Shown: positions 11,192 through 23,197 of the stretch, one piece after another
Layout of the letters: every line of letters starts with the position of its first letter
How positions within the stretch are numbered: the first letter of the stretch is position 1
From: Campanula takesimana
Lineage: Eukaryota; Streptophyta; Magnoliopsida; Asterales; Campanulaceae
NCBI GenBank assembly: GCA_026119855.1
Contig: JAOWBW010000381.1
Location: 744,001 to 808,000, forward strand
DNA: 64,000 bases
Reading direction: 5' to 3'
Program-made: the position numbers and the translations under genes
Notes under the pieces: generated by a model
Databases searched by the model: none
Told to the model about the DNA's origin: nothing
The model's input: only the letters and a program-made list of their open reading frames with translations

Positions 11192-11394
11192 TGTAACGCC
11201 CATCCTTAATCTCGTTAAATATTTGACTTATTTTTTAAATTCTTGACTAGCATATTTATATGCTATTTTATTTGAGTTAATTATTTAACTACTTTAGAAA
11301 AATTAAGGTTTAAATGTCAAAGTTGAAAGTTTAGGGGCCTTTTTGTCAAAGTTAGAACTTGAGGGGCCAAAGGGCAATTTTTGAAACTTGAATG

Positions 11395-11402
11395 TATATA
11401 AA
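11395..11402 (+). promoter_or_regulatory. TATA box of the Tekay/Del-like 3' LTR
   Basis: TATATAAA about 200 bases into the LTR, followed by a CTTCTTCTC stretch. The 5' LTR has lost this region. Confidence 0.5.
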
Positions 11403-13570
11403 GTGTTGCTTCTTCTCAGAGAAGCATTTTTCTCTCAGTCTTCTCGTTGCTTCCTCTGTTCCATAGAAGGGAGTCCAGTTTTATCCTATTCTCGACTCCT
11501 CGAGTTTAATTATTCCTCTGTTCGTGATTCCGGTCCCGGATAAATATTCGTGGCGTTGAATAGAGCGTTCCAGACCGATCAGAAATTAATTTGGGTCAAC
11601 TTGATTTTTGACTAGGTAAGCTATTAGCTCCCCTTACTTGTAATAACATGCATATATGTTATTCCCGCTACTTGTTCTTGTTAAAATTGTGTTTTGAGCA
11701 ATTTTTGTGATACTTGTAATTTTGGGACGAAGGGAGTATAAATATACTGCGTATGCATACATATGAAGGAAACTTGGAAAAAAATAGGCTACTGGGTTTG
11801 TTAAAAGAAAAGTATAGAAAAGTTACTCCTATTCGTGAGACGGTAAAATAGTAACTCGATTTAAATATTATTAGAAAAATTGTACCATTATTTGTGGTAC
11901 GGGAAAATGAATGGAAGTATCCCTAAATGGGTATAGTAGTATAATATAAAATTGTACTTATACTTTTGGGGACGGTGAAATATTTAATTGGGAATAAAAG
12001 AAGATTATTCTATTACTTATGGGACGGGGATAAATTAATAAAGTGTCCCTATAGAAGTGTTCTGGGCATGTTAAAATGCACTCTTGAATGTTAGAAAGTG
12101 TTAGTGGGTTTATACTCCTACATTTGGGGCGGAAAATTATATAACCTGGGAAAGAATTCGGATTTTGGCATTTTTGGGCCTTGGGCGACCGCCCATCTAT
12201 CTGAAGTATTTTGTTCTTGGGAAGCCTGATTTTGGGCGACCGCCCACACCATTTTGTGCGGCCGCCCATATGTCCTGAAAAATTGTAAAACTTGTTTAAT
12301 GATTGTATAAGTTGGAAATAACCCTTGTTAAGGCATATAGCCTTAGGATAAGATGTCCTAGTAAGTATTGTGATACCTTAGGGGTATCAGAAGTGAGTCT
12401 TGAACATGAATACTCATTTAATTAAAATGAGAATTTAGTCTTGTACATGGACACTTATAGAACTCAAATGAGAACTTAAGTATAAGAGTAACAACTCTTT
12501 TATATGTTTTGAAAGTGCTATGAACAAGCACTTATGTGTTATGCTTGTCTTAAAGCCTATGATTGTGTACCTTAAGGGCATTAAAGCTATGTCTTGAACT
12601 TGAATATCCTAGGAATAGGATCGTGAACTTGATTGGGAGATGTATAGCTCATCTTCTTAATTAAAACGTGATTATAAGATGAGTAAATCTTGTACTTGTC
12701 TTAAATAACCAAAGAGTTGGATTGATAACTTAAGTATAAGTTAATTAACTCTTGTACATGTTTAACCATCCAAGAAAATGGATTGAGAACTTGGATACAA
12801 GATGATAAAATCTTGTAAAAGTCTTGACTGTCATGATTGTCTTGAATGTCTTGAAACCATTACATGAGTATGGTAATAAACTTGAAAGATTCTTGATGTG
12901 TATATGCAAATCTTGCATATATTTACTTGATAGAATGTGGCTTCTTGATTGATTGGTACATGACATGAATAACCAAAGAATTAGGTTATGGAACTAGATA
13001 GAGAATGATTAACTCTATTACATACTTGAACTTGATACGTGTATATTAGAAGTGCTATAAATAAGCACTAAAGTGTAAATGATTTAGTTTTAATCGTGTA
13101 TATACTCAATGAAGTATATAAAGAATAAAGAAGATATCTTGTCTTGAATTGGGTTCCTAAAGAAAATAGGGACTAGTGTAATATGAAGATAATTCATATA
13201 ATCGTGAATACTACGATTTAAACTAATAAGAATGGTTATAGAACACAATAAAATGTATTCGATTATTAACGATACATATATGTGAGATATGACTGTGACT
13301 AGGTATGATGTGACCTATTCTACTATGTGTTTAGAGTCTAAGGTATTGGGCTCTACTTGATAGTAAGGGTATCGTGATAAACACCTTAATGTGTTAAACG
13401 TGACATAAATATGTACGTGCAAACTTGGCATATGACTAAGTGATATACCCTACTACGTGATTGAGGTCTGTTATTAATAGACCCTAACTTGGATTGATCG
13501 TGTTATATGGACACTTACGTGCCATAGTTGAACTTGATTGGTATTCGCAATAATTGAATACGTGTACTTA

Positions 13571-13684
13571 TATTCTCGTGAGCACATGATACATAGTTAC
13601 ATGGTGCATATTCTCGTGAGCACATGATACATAATTACATGGTGCATATTCTCGTGAGCACATGATACATGATTACATGGTGCA
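13571..13684 (+). repeat. 38-bp tandem repeat, three copies
   Basis: Same unit as at 8627-8778; 114 bp is exactly three units. Confidence 0.95.
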
Positions 13685-14774
13685 TAAAGAGTAGTCCACT
13701 AATAAGGGACTGAGTTCTGTTTTCGTAGTTCAAGTAAATATCTACTTGTACCTTCTTGTGTGAGTCCAGCTGGTTCTCCTTGCTTGTTCGAAAATATATA
13801 GGTTCACGCTTGTCGCGAGAGCTGGGGTTTAAGTGACAATCGGGTCCCTATGTATTTCCGCCCGACCCCTTACTACCGGCCATAGTAAGGGCATAACTTC
13901 ACTGGTTAGAGCAATAAGCCTGACCTAAGTGAATGCTAAACTCCCGTCCCGAACACCACGTGGATCTTGTTATTGTGGATGACACTGGTTACCAGGTCTT
14001 CTTATATACTGCACAGCAGTCTCTTGTTCCTGTTCTTGGTTGTCCTCAGCTAGAAAAGCATCGACAACAAATGGTATTCTTGGGAGAAATAAGGAAGGAT
14101 TCATGTACAATGCGTGATAGGCCTATGTGCATCTTGTGAGCTGGTTTAGCCTCTCGCACTACTTGACTACTTGTTACCTGATCATATCTTGAGCTTGATT
14201 ACTTGTTGAGTTGGCTTAGCCTCTCCTATACTTGTTACTTGATGATACTTGATATATGTTTAGTTGAGTATGTACTTGTATTGCATGATAACATGACATA
14301 TAGTTGCATGTTAATAGCTTACTGAGATTATCTCACCCTTTATTTGTTTAATTGTTCCCCCCCCCCCAGGAAAGCAGGGGATAGTACGCAGTGAGGCTCG
14401 ACTTAGCTGGGAACTTACTCAGCAGGATATTCTTGTTCGAAGTTAGTGTCCTTTTATATTTTGGTAAGGACGATCTTGTATGAGTTAATAAACTCTGGGC
14501 TTGTATTGGGGTAGTATTTGTTGTCCCTAGACAGTTCTTGTTGCCAGCTTATTTGCTAGGCATGTCTTCCGCTGTATGTAACCATTTTGGTTTTAATTTT
14601 CTTGGTCTAGAACTCGTGTGAGCTATCTTAGCTCCCTACTCTTGAGTATATATATCATGTCAGTTTTGTTTTAACAGGTACTGTTCCTATTTCCCGTTAG
14701 TTTCTTGTTTCTTGTTAGTTACGCGCACCAGGTTCGAGGTTCTATTAGGGAATCCCGGGACTTGGGGCGTGTCA

Positions 14775-15403
14775 CCAACGGTACATCTGCTCTCAATGCC
14801 AAGTCGATTCCAAAATAATTTTGGGCTTTACATCGAAAGGTCTTCACAGCCCACCATCTCCAAGCCCGGAAGGAACAAGTCCATGACATTTGGGGCTTGG
14901 CAATCTCTCAAAACTTGGTATCAATAATCTTCTCTTGGGGCTTACTCACGCCAACAACAAAAGGCGATTTATTTGAATGGACTAAGAGCTGATTTATCTT
15001 GGGGCTATGCCAGTCACTCAAAGCGTGGCATCAAGGGCATTCTAGGGGCTTCAGAATCAGTAACCCCTTAGAACCTTGGCATCAAAAGTCCTTTGAAGCC
15101 CCATAATCGACAAATCTCTTGGGGCTAGACATCAATCTTCGTTGGGCACAACGGCGACAACGGAAAAATTCAACAAGGCAATCCGGACTTCGACCGAACA
15201 TGACTTGATCTTGGGTTGGCTTTACAAACACACAATGCTTAAAATGGTTCACCCACGAACTAAAAAAAAAAAAAAACGACAAAAGATTTTTATTTTTCTT
15301 TTTCTTGCAAATAATCTTTCTTTGCCTCCTTACTTGCGAAAGGTATGTGTTTCATTTTGCTTTGCTCCTAGCTTCTTCCCCAGCGTTCTCCATCATCCTT
15401 GAA
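14775..15403 (+). other. Tat/Ogre-like interior, right part, non-coding
   Basis: The element resumes after the Tekay/Del-like insertion. A phrase CTTGGGGCT followed by a CTCAAAACTTGG-like stretch recurs four or five times at irregular spacing between 14832 and 15130. No pol domain is seen. Confidence 0.5.
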
Positions 15404-15457
15404 CTACGCTGGTCTGATTCCCTTCAAGGGATACGTAGGCAGCCTTTGGCACGACCA
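15404..15457 (+). other. predicted pseudoknot RNA motif, copy B (swapped pairing)
   Basis: CTACG (15404-15408) pairs with CGTAG (15434-15438). The enclosed hairpin is TCCCT/AGGGA (15419-15431). The second hairpin is GCC-TTT-GGC (15442-15450). The pseudoknot is TGGTC (15410-15414) with GACCA (15453-15457), the reverse of the TGACC/GGTCA pairing of most other copies. That double change preserves pairing. Confidence 0.7.
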
Positions 15458-15587
15458 ACCCATCATTCAGAATGTCATCTCACCAACATTCCAAAGTAAG
15501 AGCAATTCATCATCTTCATCAAAGCCACAGCATCAGAAATCCATCCCGAATCAAGCGTCCATGGTAAGTGAAGGTACAAGCATTCAC

Positions 15588-16015
15588 TCAACGGATTTAC
15601 TAACGGATTCGTCAACAAGGGTTCACTAACGGCCTCATTCAAGGGTTCACTAACGACCTCATTCAACGGATTCACTAACGGATTCGCCTACGAAGGTTCA
15701 CTAACGGCCTCGTTCAAAGGTTCACTAACGGCCTTATTCAAGGGTTCACTAACGGCCTCATTCAAGGGTTCACTAACGGCCTCATTCAAGGGTTCACTAA
15801 CGGCCTCATCCAAAGGTTCACTAACGACCCCATGCAAAGGTTCACTAACGGCCTCATCCAAAGGTTCACTAACGGCCTCAGTCAAGGGTTCACTAACGGC
15901 CTCATTCAAGGGTTCACTAACGGCCTCATTCAAGGGATTCACAAAACAGATTCACTAACAGATTCGTCAACAAATTCAACAAGCGGATTCACTAACGGAT
16001 TCAGCCGGCAGATTT
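15588..16015 (+). repeat. 24-bp minisatellite
   Basis: The core is a 24-bp unit, GGTTCACTAACGGCCTC plus TCATTCAAG-like variants, repeated about 14 times from 15619 to 15943. ACGGATTC-containing variants lie on both sides. Because the unit is a multiple of three, it keeps open frames on both strands by chance. Similar arrays sit near the 3' end of many Tat/Ogre elements. Confidence 0.9.
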
Positions 16016-16212
16016 ACCGACAGATCATGCCACCCCCTCTATCAATAAAAGTCGCTCATACAGGGAGCGCACCTCTATCTCTCGCAATTTCAAATCCCTG
16101 CTTTTATAGAGTCTTTACTTTCTTTCTTTCTTTTTTCTTTGTCGATGTCCTCGGCGGTTGTCTTTCTTTCGTCGACGCGTTTTGCTTTGCAATCCACGTC
16201 GCCGAGGGGATC

Positions 16213-17379
16213 TGTAGACACCCCGCCTTGGACCACTCACCCCGATTGCATACATAGTATTTTTATTTATCTTGTTTTTGTTAATTTCTGTTACTTTGGT
16301 TAAGTTCCTAACTTATTCCGTTAGTTTTGGACTAAACTGTATAACAGAGTTAAATTTTAGGGTCATTCTGTCATCCTGTCTTTTTTACCCGCGGGCGCCT
16401 CCGGCATTACCTACAGGATGCACGCGCCTCTCGCAGTCAAAGAAGGAAGCGCGCGCCTCCCATTATGGCAGTTACGGACTGCAGCCTTTTCTCTCCATTT
16501 TCTTGATCACAAACACTCCTTTTTACATCCACATTCATCCCCCATTTATTCATTAACTCCCAATCCCACACTTCTAGCCATAGCTTTAAAATAAAATATC
16601 CCTTTTTATTTTATTTTATTTTTTCTTTATTATTTGATTTTCTTTATTTTCTTATTGGTTAGAAAAGCTTCTTTTCCTCTCTTTTTCAACTATAAAAACC
16701 TCTTCTTTTTACCTTAGAAAAGGACCCAAAAACTTCATTTTCATACACTTTTATTATACACAAATTCTTCCAACAAGAGTTTTAGCAACAAAACTCTACA
16801 CAAATTGTTCCATAGTAATTTCTCTACAACAAACATCATTTTCCCACCAAGTTTAAGGTCCTCCTTCTTAAGGTACAACTTCATCTTTCTTCTTCTATTT
16901 TACATGTATTTTTAATGTATGCAATCCCCATCAATGGGACTTGACCAAATAATCACTTTACTACATTAAAGTTGGTTAAGGTTATCTCCCTACATTTCCA
17001 CTCTAGTTTAATTTATTCTTATTCTCTTAATGTAATCTTTAGCATAAATTTATAAATAAAACAATTCTCTTTTATTCCCCTTTCTTTCCCTTGTAATTGT
17101 TAGTACATTTCTCTTATTATTTGAAGGACTTTTTAGCATTAGAACATCAATAGTAGCAAGACCCGCGTAAGCGGGGCGGAGTGGGTGTTTAAGTACTTCC
17201 CACTCCGTCACCTAACCCCCGAACCCTTCTCTCCCGAATCTCTGATTTTCGTACAAAAAGGCTATTTTTTAGGTTTTCTTATGTTCCTCTAAAAACATAG
17301 GTGGCGACTCTAAAATCAATTAGACATCCTAGGATAATTCACCGCTCTAGCCAAGTTGTGTTTTATCGGGGTATCTACA
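16213..17379 (+). repeat. Tat/Ogre-like 3' LTR
   Basis: 1167 bp, matching 1297-2463. It is preceded by a purine-rich CCGAGGGGATC and ends TATCTACA before the target duplication GTGAC. TATA box at 16691-16698. Confidence 0.94.
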
Positions 17380-17384
17380 GTGAC

Positions 17385-18172
17385 CCAATAGGATTATACT
17401 AAGTTGACAACGAGTCCTAACAAGCAGAGCCCGTAAGTCATAAGTGGACTCTAGCAAGCCATTATGACTACCCAATTAGTACAACTTTGAAAGTCCAAAG
17501 TAACCTTATAGAACATATCACAATCCCTTTGTCACGTGATATCATATTCGATATAAGTCATAGTCCACGTCAACTTATGTTGTCCAATATTTTCTCGATC
17601 CCGAGTAGATTGATATGAGCAAATGACATTTAACACATCAATTTATTTGGGTACGGCCGTACACTATTATCAATCTCACTCATCGAGAGGCCAAGCAGAT
17701 ATGTCTCTTGAGAGAGGCACAAATCCCATCTTGACTTATCATTCTTCCCTACAAGAATCCGATTATGCCAATCGTAGCCTTTATAACCACCCGGTTAAAG
17801 GTGGCGTTTGAGTACGTCAAACATAATGTTCATCATGTGGAAGACTATGATAATTTCAGGTCTAAGGATTCAAATGGTATGACTATTATGAGATTTAATT
17901 ATGACATTTGACCATGACATAAATCTCATAACGGGTCTATCCAGTACCTTGTTCTCCAACAAGTACCCACAAGTTTAATCCGCATCCTATGCACCATAAT
18001 CATCATATGATTATCCATTAAACTCATGCTAGCTCTTCATAAGTGCTAGGGACAATGATTATTATAATAAACATGCAAAAGATATAATAACCGGGTTCGT
18101 TATCTCTATAACAATGAAGCTATGATATAACGCATAGGCCTTTCTCAAGGGCCTAGGGCATAATATCCAACA
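17385..18172 (-). repeat. copia 3' LTR, proximal part
   Basis: The copia LTR resumes after the Tat/Ogre insertion and matches the LTR at 32680-34067. It ends ATATCCAACA. On the minus strand this is the LTR start TGTTGGATAT, directly after the purine tract GTGCAAGTGGGAGAT (18173-18187). Confidence 0.92.
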
Positions 18173-18189
18173 ATCTCCCACTTGCACTA

Positions 18190-19371
18190 GGCCCAATCAA
18201 CGTGTATCCAATACCCATTGAGCTTAGTTATGATCTCCATCATAGTTGCAAGCGAGCTTATGTAGGATGATTATCCTTGTTAATCATCATAAGGTATTTT
18301 GCATATTTAGACATCTCCTATCTTTGACGATTTCTCGAATAAAACAGAACTGTCCGAGTATATGTTTAGATAAAACATTAGCGCCATGGATTGTGTAATA
18401 ACAATTATTATCACAATGAATGCCCATTAAATTAGTGGCACTAGAAACGATTTCTAGTTTACTAATTAGTATCTTAATCCAAACAATTTTCTAGTTGCTA
18501 TCACATGCCACTAGACAGTCAACCCTTTTGTATAATAGTAATGGTCCATTTAGAACTCTTCTAACACCATTATTAGACGTAAACATGTATTTATACTGCA
18601 ATATTTATCTTTATTGGTTTGTAAGAATGAATCTATGTAACTATTACAAGATCATCTTTCATTCCATCAAAGATCAAGAACGCATCCTTTGGTTCTTCTC
18701 AAGAACATGAGGATGTTTCCCGATTGGTATAATCTCATCATACTCCAAGTATATGAGACATACGGTCTTAGTACATTAACACGGCTTTACATGATAGATC
18801 CAATTTCCGAATCATATGGAATCCTAATCATGTGCTCTTGCTCATTAATCTTCCACTAAGACTAAATCTTGCAGAGACTAATGCCGTTAGACTTTTGCAA
18901 GTAACTTCTCTAAGAGTCTTGCATAGTGAACCTTTCACTATCTTGTCTATATCAGTACTTTGACTTTAACCAATCAACCTTTTGGATTTATCTCCATAAA
19001 TCATTCCAAGAATATAAATGGCTTTATCCAAGTCTTTCATTCAGAAACTCTTTCAAAATGAATTATATGTCAACCACATATATCAGCTAGGAATAATGTT
19101 ACGCTCCCACTAAATTTATTGTAATCACAAGTCTCATCTTTGATGAATTCAAAACCCTTTGAATGCTACATTAAAATGAAATTTTCGCTCCAAGTAATTT
19201 GCTTCAATCCATCTCATGGATGTTTGCAACTTGCATATTTTATAATTTTATGAATCAATCAAAACTTTTTGGTTGTATCAAACACATCCTAAAGCAAGTT
19301 CCTGTTAAGGAATATAGTTTTGACATCCATCTGTCATATTACATATTCGAAATATGAAGTCATGACAATTA
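18190..19371 (-). pseudogene. pol: copia pol remnant: reverse transcriptase and RNase H
   Basis: Minus-strand translation in shifting frames recalls copia Pol. Near 19345 it reads like QMDVKTxFLNxNL, where the family has DVKTAFLNG. Near 19000 it reads like MKDLDKAIYILGM and KSKRLIG. Near 18370 it reads like KHILGQFCFIREIV, where copia RNase H has KHILRRFHLIRE. Reverse transcriptase copies element RNA and RNase H removes the template. Stops and frameshifts are many, so no product is expected. The upstream part of pol is separated by the foldback element. Confidence 0.75.
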
Positions 19372-20706
19372 GAGTAATCCACAAAACGAACCCGCGTACT
19401 ATGGCCCCAACATCACTTTGACCTGTATACTATCAACTCAGTAAATGTATCATGCGTACTATAGTTTTATTATCAATTTCCCTGAGATTTATAACGTTAG
19501 TTAAAAAGTTAATGAGACTGTTAATAAGTTAACGAAAAGTATGACTCTTATTTACAAATGTCATTTTAATTTTCAAATTATCTCACTTTACCCCTTGAAT
19601 CGTAATAAAAGTGAAAAAAACAATTAAAACAAATTTAAGGGTTTAATTTGTAAAATAACAAAGTCAAAGGTTGGCAAATAAAAAAGTCATCATCTTCTCC
19701 ATACTCAGTTCAATGGTGGAACAAATCTAGAAATCAAATTTTGATTTAGGCAAATCAAAACCAGAAAAACATATAACATTCTTGATTCGAGTAATCCAAA
19801 TAACAAAATTTGTAAAATTGAATCCTCATCCTAAATGATATTTCAACAGAAACAAACTTCTCACCCTCTACACTAAAATCAAACAAAACCTAAAGATTAT
19901 TCATGAGATCCGCTCTTTGAAAAATCACCTCCATTGAACCGAGATGTGATATGTCTTTCAAAGGCGAAATACAGAACACCATCTCCGGTCCAAATTCCTT
20001 AGCCTGTCGATTCCTCTTGCCGTATGGCTGAGCAAGTCTCTCTCCGACTTTGACCTGAATCAGAGCGGAATTGTAAAAACCATTTGGAAGCCGCTGCCAT
20101 TAACAGACTAAGTCTTTTTGACACAAGGACGGACACCACTGGCCTACAAATGAAGAAAAAGCGGTGTTAATTTTGATGGGATCTAACCCTAAAAAATTAT
20201 TGCTATCTCATGGAAGAGGCAGAATGTTTGGGTTGTAATAACGGGTTGTAAAAGTTTCGTTTCTACAAGACTTTATAAAATTTGATTGAGAAGTTATATA
20301 GCATTCTTGAATCAATACATCGTAAACAAAGCACAGTCAACTTTGTTGTCGATTGAATTTTGTGCATTGTTGAAGATTTTGATGAGCTTTGATTAGAAAT
20401 CTAGGATTTTGATTTTTGGTTTGTTAAACATTGAACATAGTTTAAGGAAGATGATGATTTTTTAACTTTTATTAAAATTCAAGGTGTAAAGTGGTATAAT
20501 TTGAACATTAAAGTAACATTTGTAAATAAGAGTCAAACTTTTTTGTTAAATTTTTAACAGTCCCATTTTATTTTTAACTGACGTTACAAATCTCGGGGAA
20601 ATTGATAATAAAACTATAGTACGCATTGCACATTTACTGAGTTGATAGTACGCATGTCAAAGTGATGTTGGGGCCATAGTACGTGGGTTCGTTTTGTGGT
20701 TTACTC
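19372..20706. mobile_element. foldback/MULE-like DNA element with ~250-bp terminal inverted repeats
   Basis: The left arm 19372-19620 and right arm 20458-20706 are inverted copies, about 85-90% alike by eye. They start GAGTAAWCCACAAAACGAAC and contain two GCGTACTAT words each. It splits the copia reverse transcriptase region. Long inverted repeats suggest a Mutator-like or foldback element. The flanks do not give a clean 8-9-bp target duplication. No transposase is visible. Confidence 0.75.
19640..20455 (-). other. interior of the foldback element, possible captured exon-like DNA
   Basis: The interior is unlike the arms. On the minus strand, near 20150, a pyrimidine tract and TTTGTAG precede a more GC-balanced stretch of about 180 bases (to about 19965). 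This resembles an intron-exon boundary. Pack-MULE elements capture gene pieces in this way. I recognise no protein, so this is only a possibility. Confidence 0.3.
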
Positions 20707-20715
20707 AATCGACAT

Positions 20716-23192
20716 TATGAGTTAACTTTACTCAATTAGTCGTGCTTTATCATTATGCACCTTGCGATCCATGTCCGTTTTCTCCAAGAAAACTCATTTT
20801 CTATCCTATGGTTTTTAAGCCTTAGGGTAGAACAATCAAGTTCCAAACTTGATTATTATACATGGATTGCACTTTTAGATTTCATGAATCCAAGTCATTG
20901 ATCTAAATCCAGAGCGAACTTTGCATCTCGATAGGTAATAAGTCAATCATTCTTAATGATATCTTTTTATTTCTTTCTATTATTAGAAATCAATATTTCT
21001 TGTTATAGATAGTATACTATCACTTATGCAAACAACTTGTGAATATTTGAACGAGTTTCAACAACTCCTTGTGAAACTTGTTCAACTTCCATCTTGGGTT
21101 CTGTGTCATTTTCTGGGTCTCGAACTCTTCGAGATACATTTTACTCCCACTAGTTCTTTAGAGATAAATGATTTATCTAGAAAGTTCTATTTAGAGTAAC
21201 AAACGATTTGTACTCTAAAGGGTGTAAAATTAATATCTTTAAGATATCCCATGAAAATACATTTATTAGATTTAGGTGTGATTTTGTCCAAGACAACACT
21301 TTTCTCAAAAGCATCACATCACAAATCATTATGAAAGACAAACCAAGTTTTCTCTCATTTCATATCTCATATGGTATAACGAACCTCCTTAGACGTTCAG
21401 CTCAGTACTAGGCGTATGCCTAAATAGCAGCCGTACGGTTGTTGCCTTCAGATTCTGTTTTTCTTATTCTGCAGACTTTCTACAGAATTCTCATCATATC
21501 CATGGTTAAAATATTCATTACTTTGATCAGATCAGAGCACTTAATACTTTCGCAACGAGATACCGAAATCCTTTCCAAGCATTGTTACTTTGATGAACTA
21601 CATACATCAATATGTATTAATCCAAAAGAGTACTTCCTTTCACTACCATTAGTAAAAGGTGTCTTAATCAATTTACAAGATTCACATAAATCACATAATT
21701 CGAAATCATGTGAATTTAAAACCCCGTCCCATGGAATTTTAGATATGTGTTTCTTATCATTTGATAGAGACATTAATGCTTTAAGAATGTAACATTTACA
21801 TCCTTAGATTCAGATTTCCTTTATGTTATACTTATTATTTTGTTCTTCCAAGATAAGGACATAAAATCCCATTTATATGATTAGCAGTACAATAAAGCAC
21901 ATCATATTTAATGGAACATCTTCTTATTCGAAATAAGAAATATCCATAATCTTCTAATGAAGAAACCAAAACAATATTTCTACTTAAAGCAGGAACATCA
22001 CAACATTGTTCAAAATAATTATGAACCCACTAGGTAAAGACACTTCGCAAGTTCCTATGACCAATGTTGCAACCATTGCATCATTATCAACACATAGATT
22101 AATCTTTACCCTTTTAAGTAGAATTTTAACATAAATACTTGAAGTGGTAGTCTAACTACCCTTTCTTTTGATCTTTTAATTCAATTTGTAATTTCTCCAA
22201 CGGTCAATCCTATTGCTAAGGTAGACATTACATTCTTTGGATTTTAGGTTTAGCCACAAATATTTCCTTTAAGCTTGACAACTCTTGTCTTGCCTTTATC
22301 TTAAATCCTTGTCCTTATTAACCTTTAGAGTTTGAGAAGGTTTCCATTTGATATTAAGACTTAGCATTTTTAAACAGCAAATGTCGCTTATGAATTAATA
22401 TCAAATCCATTTGTTAGTTCCAAACTAACTTGATTATCAAGACATCCAAGTCAATTAATATGTCTCTCAATGTTCGAAATATGAGAACTTATTATCATAC
22501 CTTTCATTCATCAAATGAATGTTAGACTCTAATCAATCTCAAACTTTTCTTGCCTTTCTTGCTTATAGGAACGCTTCCTACATAATTGCTTATCGCATAA
22601 GCATTCATATGTTTCAGATACTTCTAAAGTTCTAAACACATGATAGCAAGTCGTAGGACGATTGACATCTATAGGATCATCCATATGTTTCTAATCAATG
22701 TCTTTGTCCACCTTTAAGGCATTAGGTTTCTTAGGAATAAGATTTATTAAGAATTCATAACTTCCGTTCTTGCTTTAGAACAATTCTTAAGCTCACGACT
22801 AGGTCAAGAAAGTTAATCTTATTCTCTTTAAGTGGGGTCTATTGCAGTAATTAATCATGATTATAGTTTAAGACATTCTACAAAATATGCAAATAAATAT
22901 ACACATATATTTCATATCATTATCATTTAGAGATATTAAATGTATTTCATAAATACTCCCACTAAATTATACACCTTCAAATACAACAATTGTATAATAT
23001 AATTTACGTGGGAAAAGATCCAACTTTAATTTAATTTCAAGTTCGTTTTGGCGATACTGCTCAAAATTAAATTAATTAGGTAGACAACTCTTTGTCAATC
23101 ATATCATATATGACTCTTAGATCCTTTATGAGATTTGTTAGACATCTTATGTCAAACATGTTTTAATCTTATCTTGTGCCTTAGGCCCAAAA
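20716..23192 (-). pseudogene. gag-pol: copia gag, protease and integrase remnant
   Basis: The clearest piece is a minus-strand frame at 21585-21773. It has the pre-integrase pattern CxxC followed by KTPFTNGSERK and LIHIDVC, matching copia GAG-pre-integrase (usual form CESCLLGKMTKxPF...LIHTDVC). Upstream, between about 22150 and 21780, other frames read like VATLVIGTCEVSLPSG and a LNNVV...L stretch, as in the linker after the protease. Many stops and shifts are present. Gag near 22200-23100 is too decayed to delimit. Confidence 0.72.
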
Positions 23193-23197
23193 CTTTG

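Larger units (their letters stand above)
6530..14774 (+). mobile_element. Tekay/Del-like Ty3/gypsy element, non-autonomous, 5' LTR truncated
   Basis: Two very similar long repeats (6530-9868 and 11192-14774) flank a 1.3-kb interior. An initiator-Met primer site TGGTATCAGAGC (9872-9883) follows the left repeat. A purine tract after AATTCGAGGACGAATTTTCT precedes TGTAACGCCC at 11192. That pre-LTR phrase and the TGTAACG LTR start are typical of Tekay/Del chromoviruses. There is no gag or pol. The left LTR lacks the first 292 bases present in the right LTR, so a target duplication cannot be confirmed; the flanks share only CCAA. Confidence 0.88.
11192..14774 (+). repeat. Tekay/Del-like 3' LTR, complete
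   Basis: 3583 bp from TGTAACGCCC to GGGGCGTGTCA. A TATA box (TATATAAA, 11395-11402) lies in the part missing from the 5' LTR. GC-rich GGCGACCGCCCA boxes lie at about 12183-12270. A C-run at about 14357-14367 differs slightly in length from the one near 9455. Confidence 0.92.
1297..17379 (+). mobile_element. Tat/Ogre-like Ty3/gypsy element, gag remnant only, non-autonomous
   Basis: Two 1167-bp LTRs (1297-2463 and 16213-17379) begin TGTAKACACCCCGC and end TATCTACA. The target duplication is GTGAC (1292-1296 and 17380-17384). The primer site GTGGCGACTCTGCTGGGGA directly follows the 5' LTR. This primer-site type is typical of Tat/Ogre elements, which are generally reported to use tRNA-Arg. The interior holds a shortened gag and no pol. 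It also carries two copies of the pseudoknot motif, two CTAG hairpins, a 24-bp minisatellite and a Tekay/Del-like insertion. It sits inside the copia 3' LTR. Confidence 0.92.

Noticed and set aside
15688..15942. Open frame encoding an eight-residue repeat (NEAVSEPL), with an open frame on the other strand too
   Set aside because: The 24-bp DNA repeat is a multiple of three, so both strands stay open by chance. The region is a minisatellite in a Tat/Ogre element.
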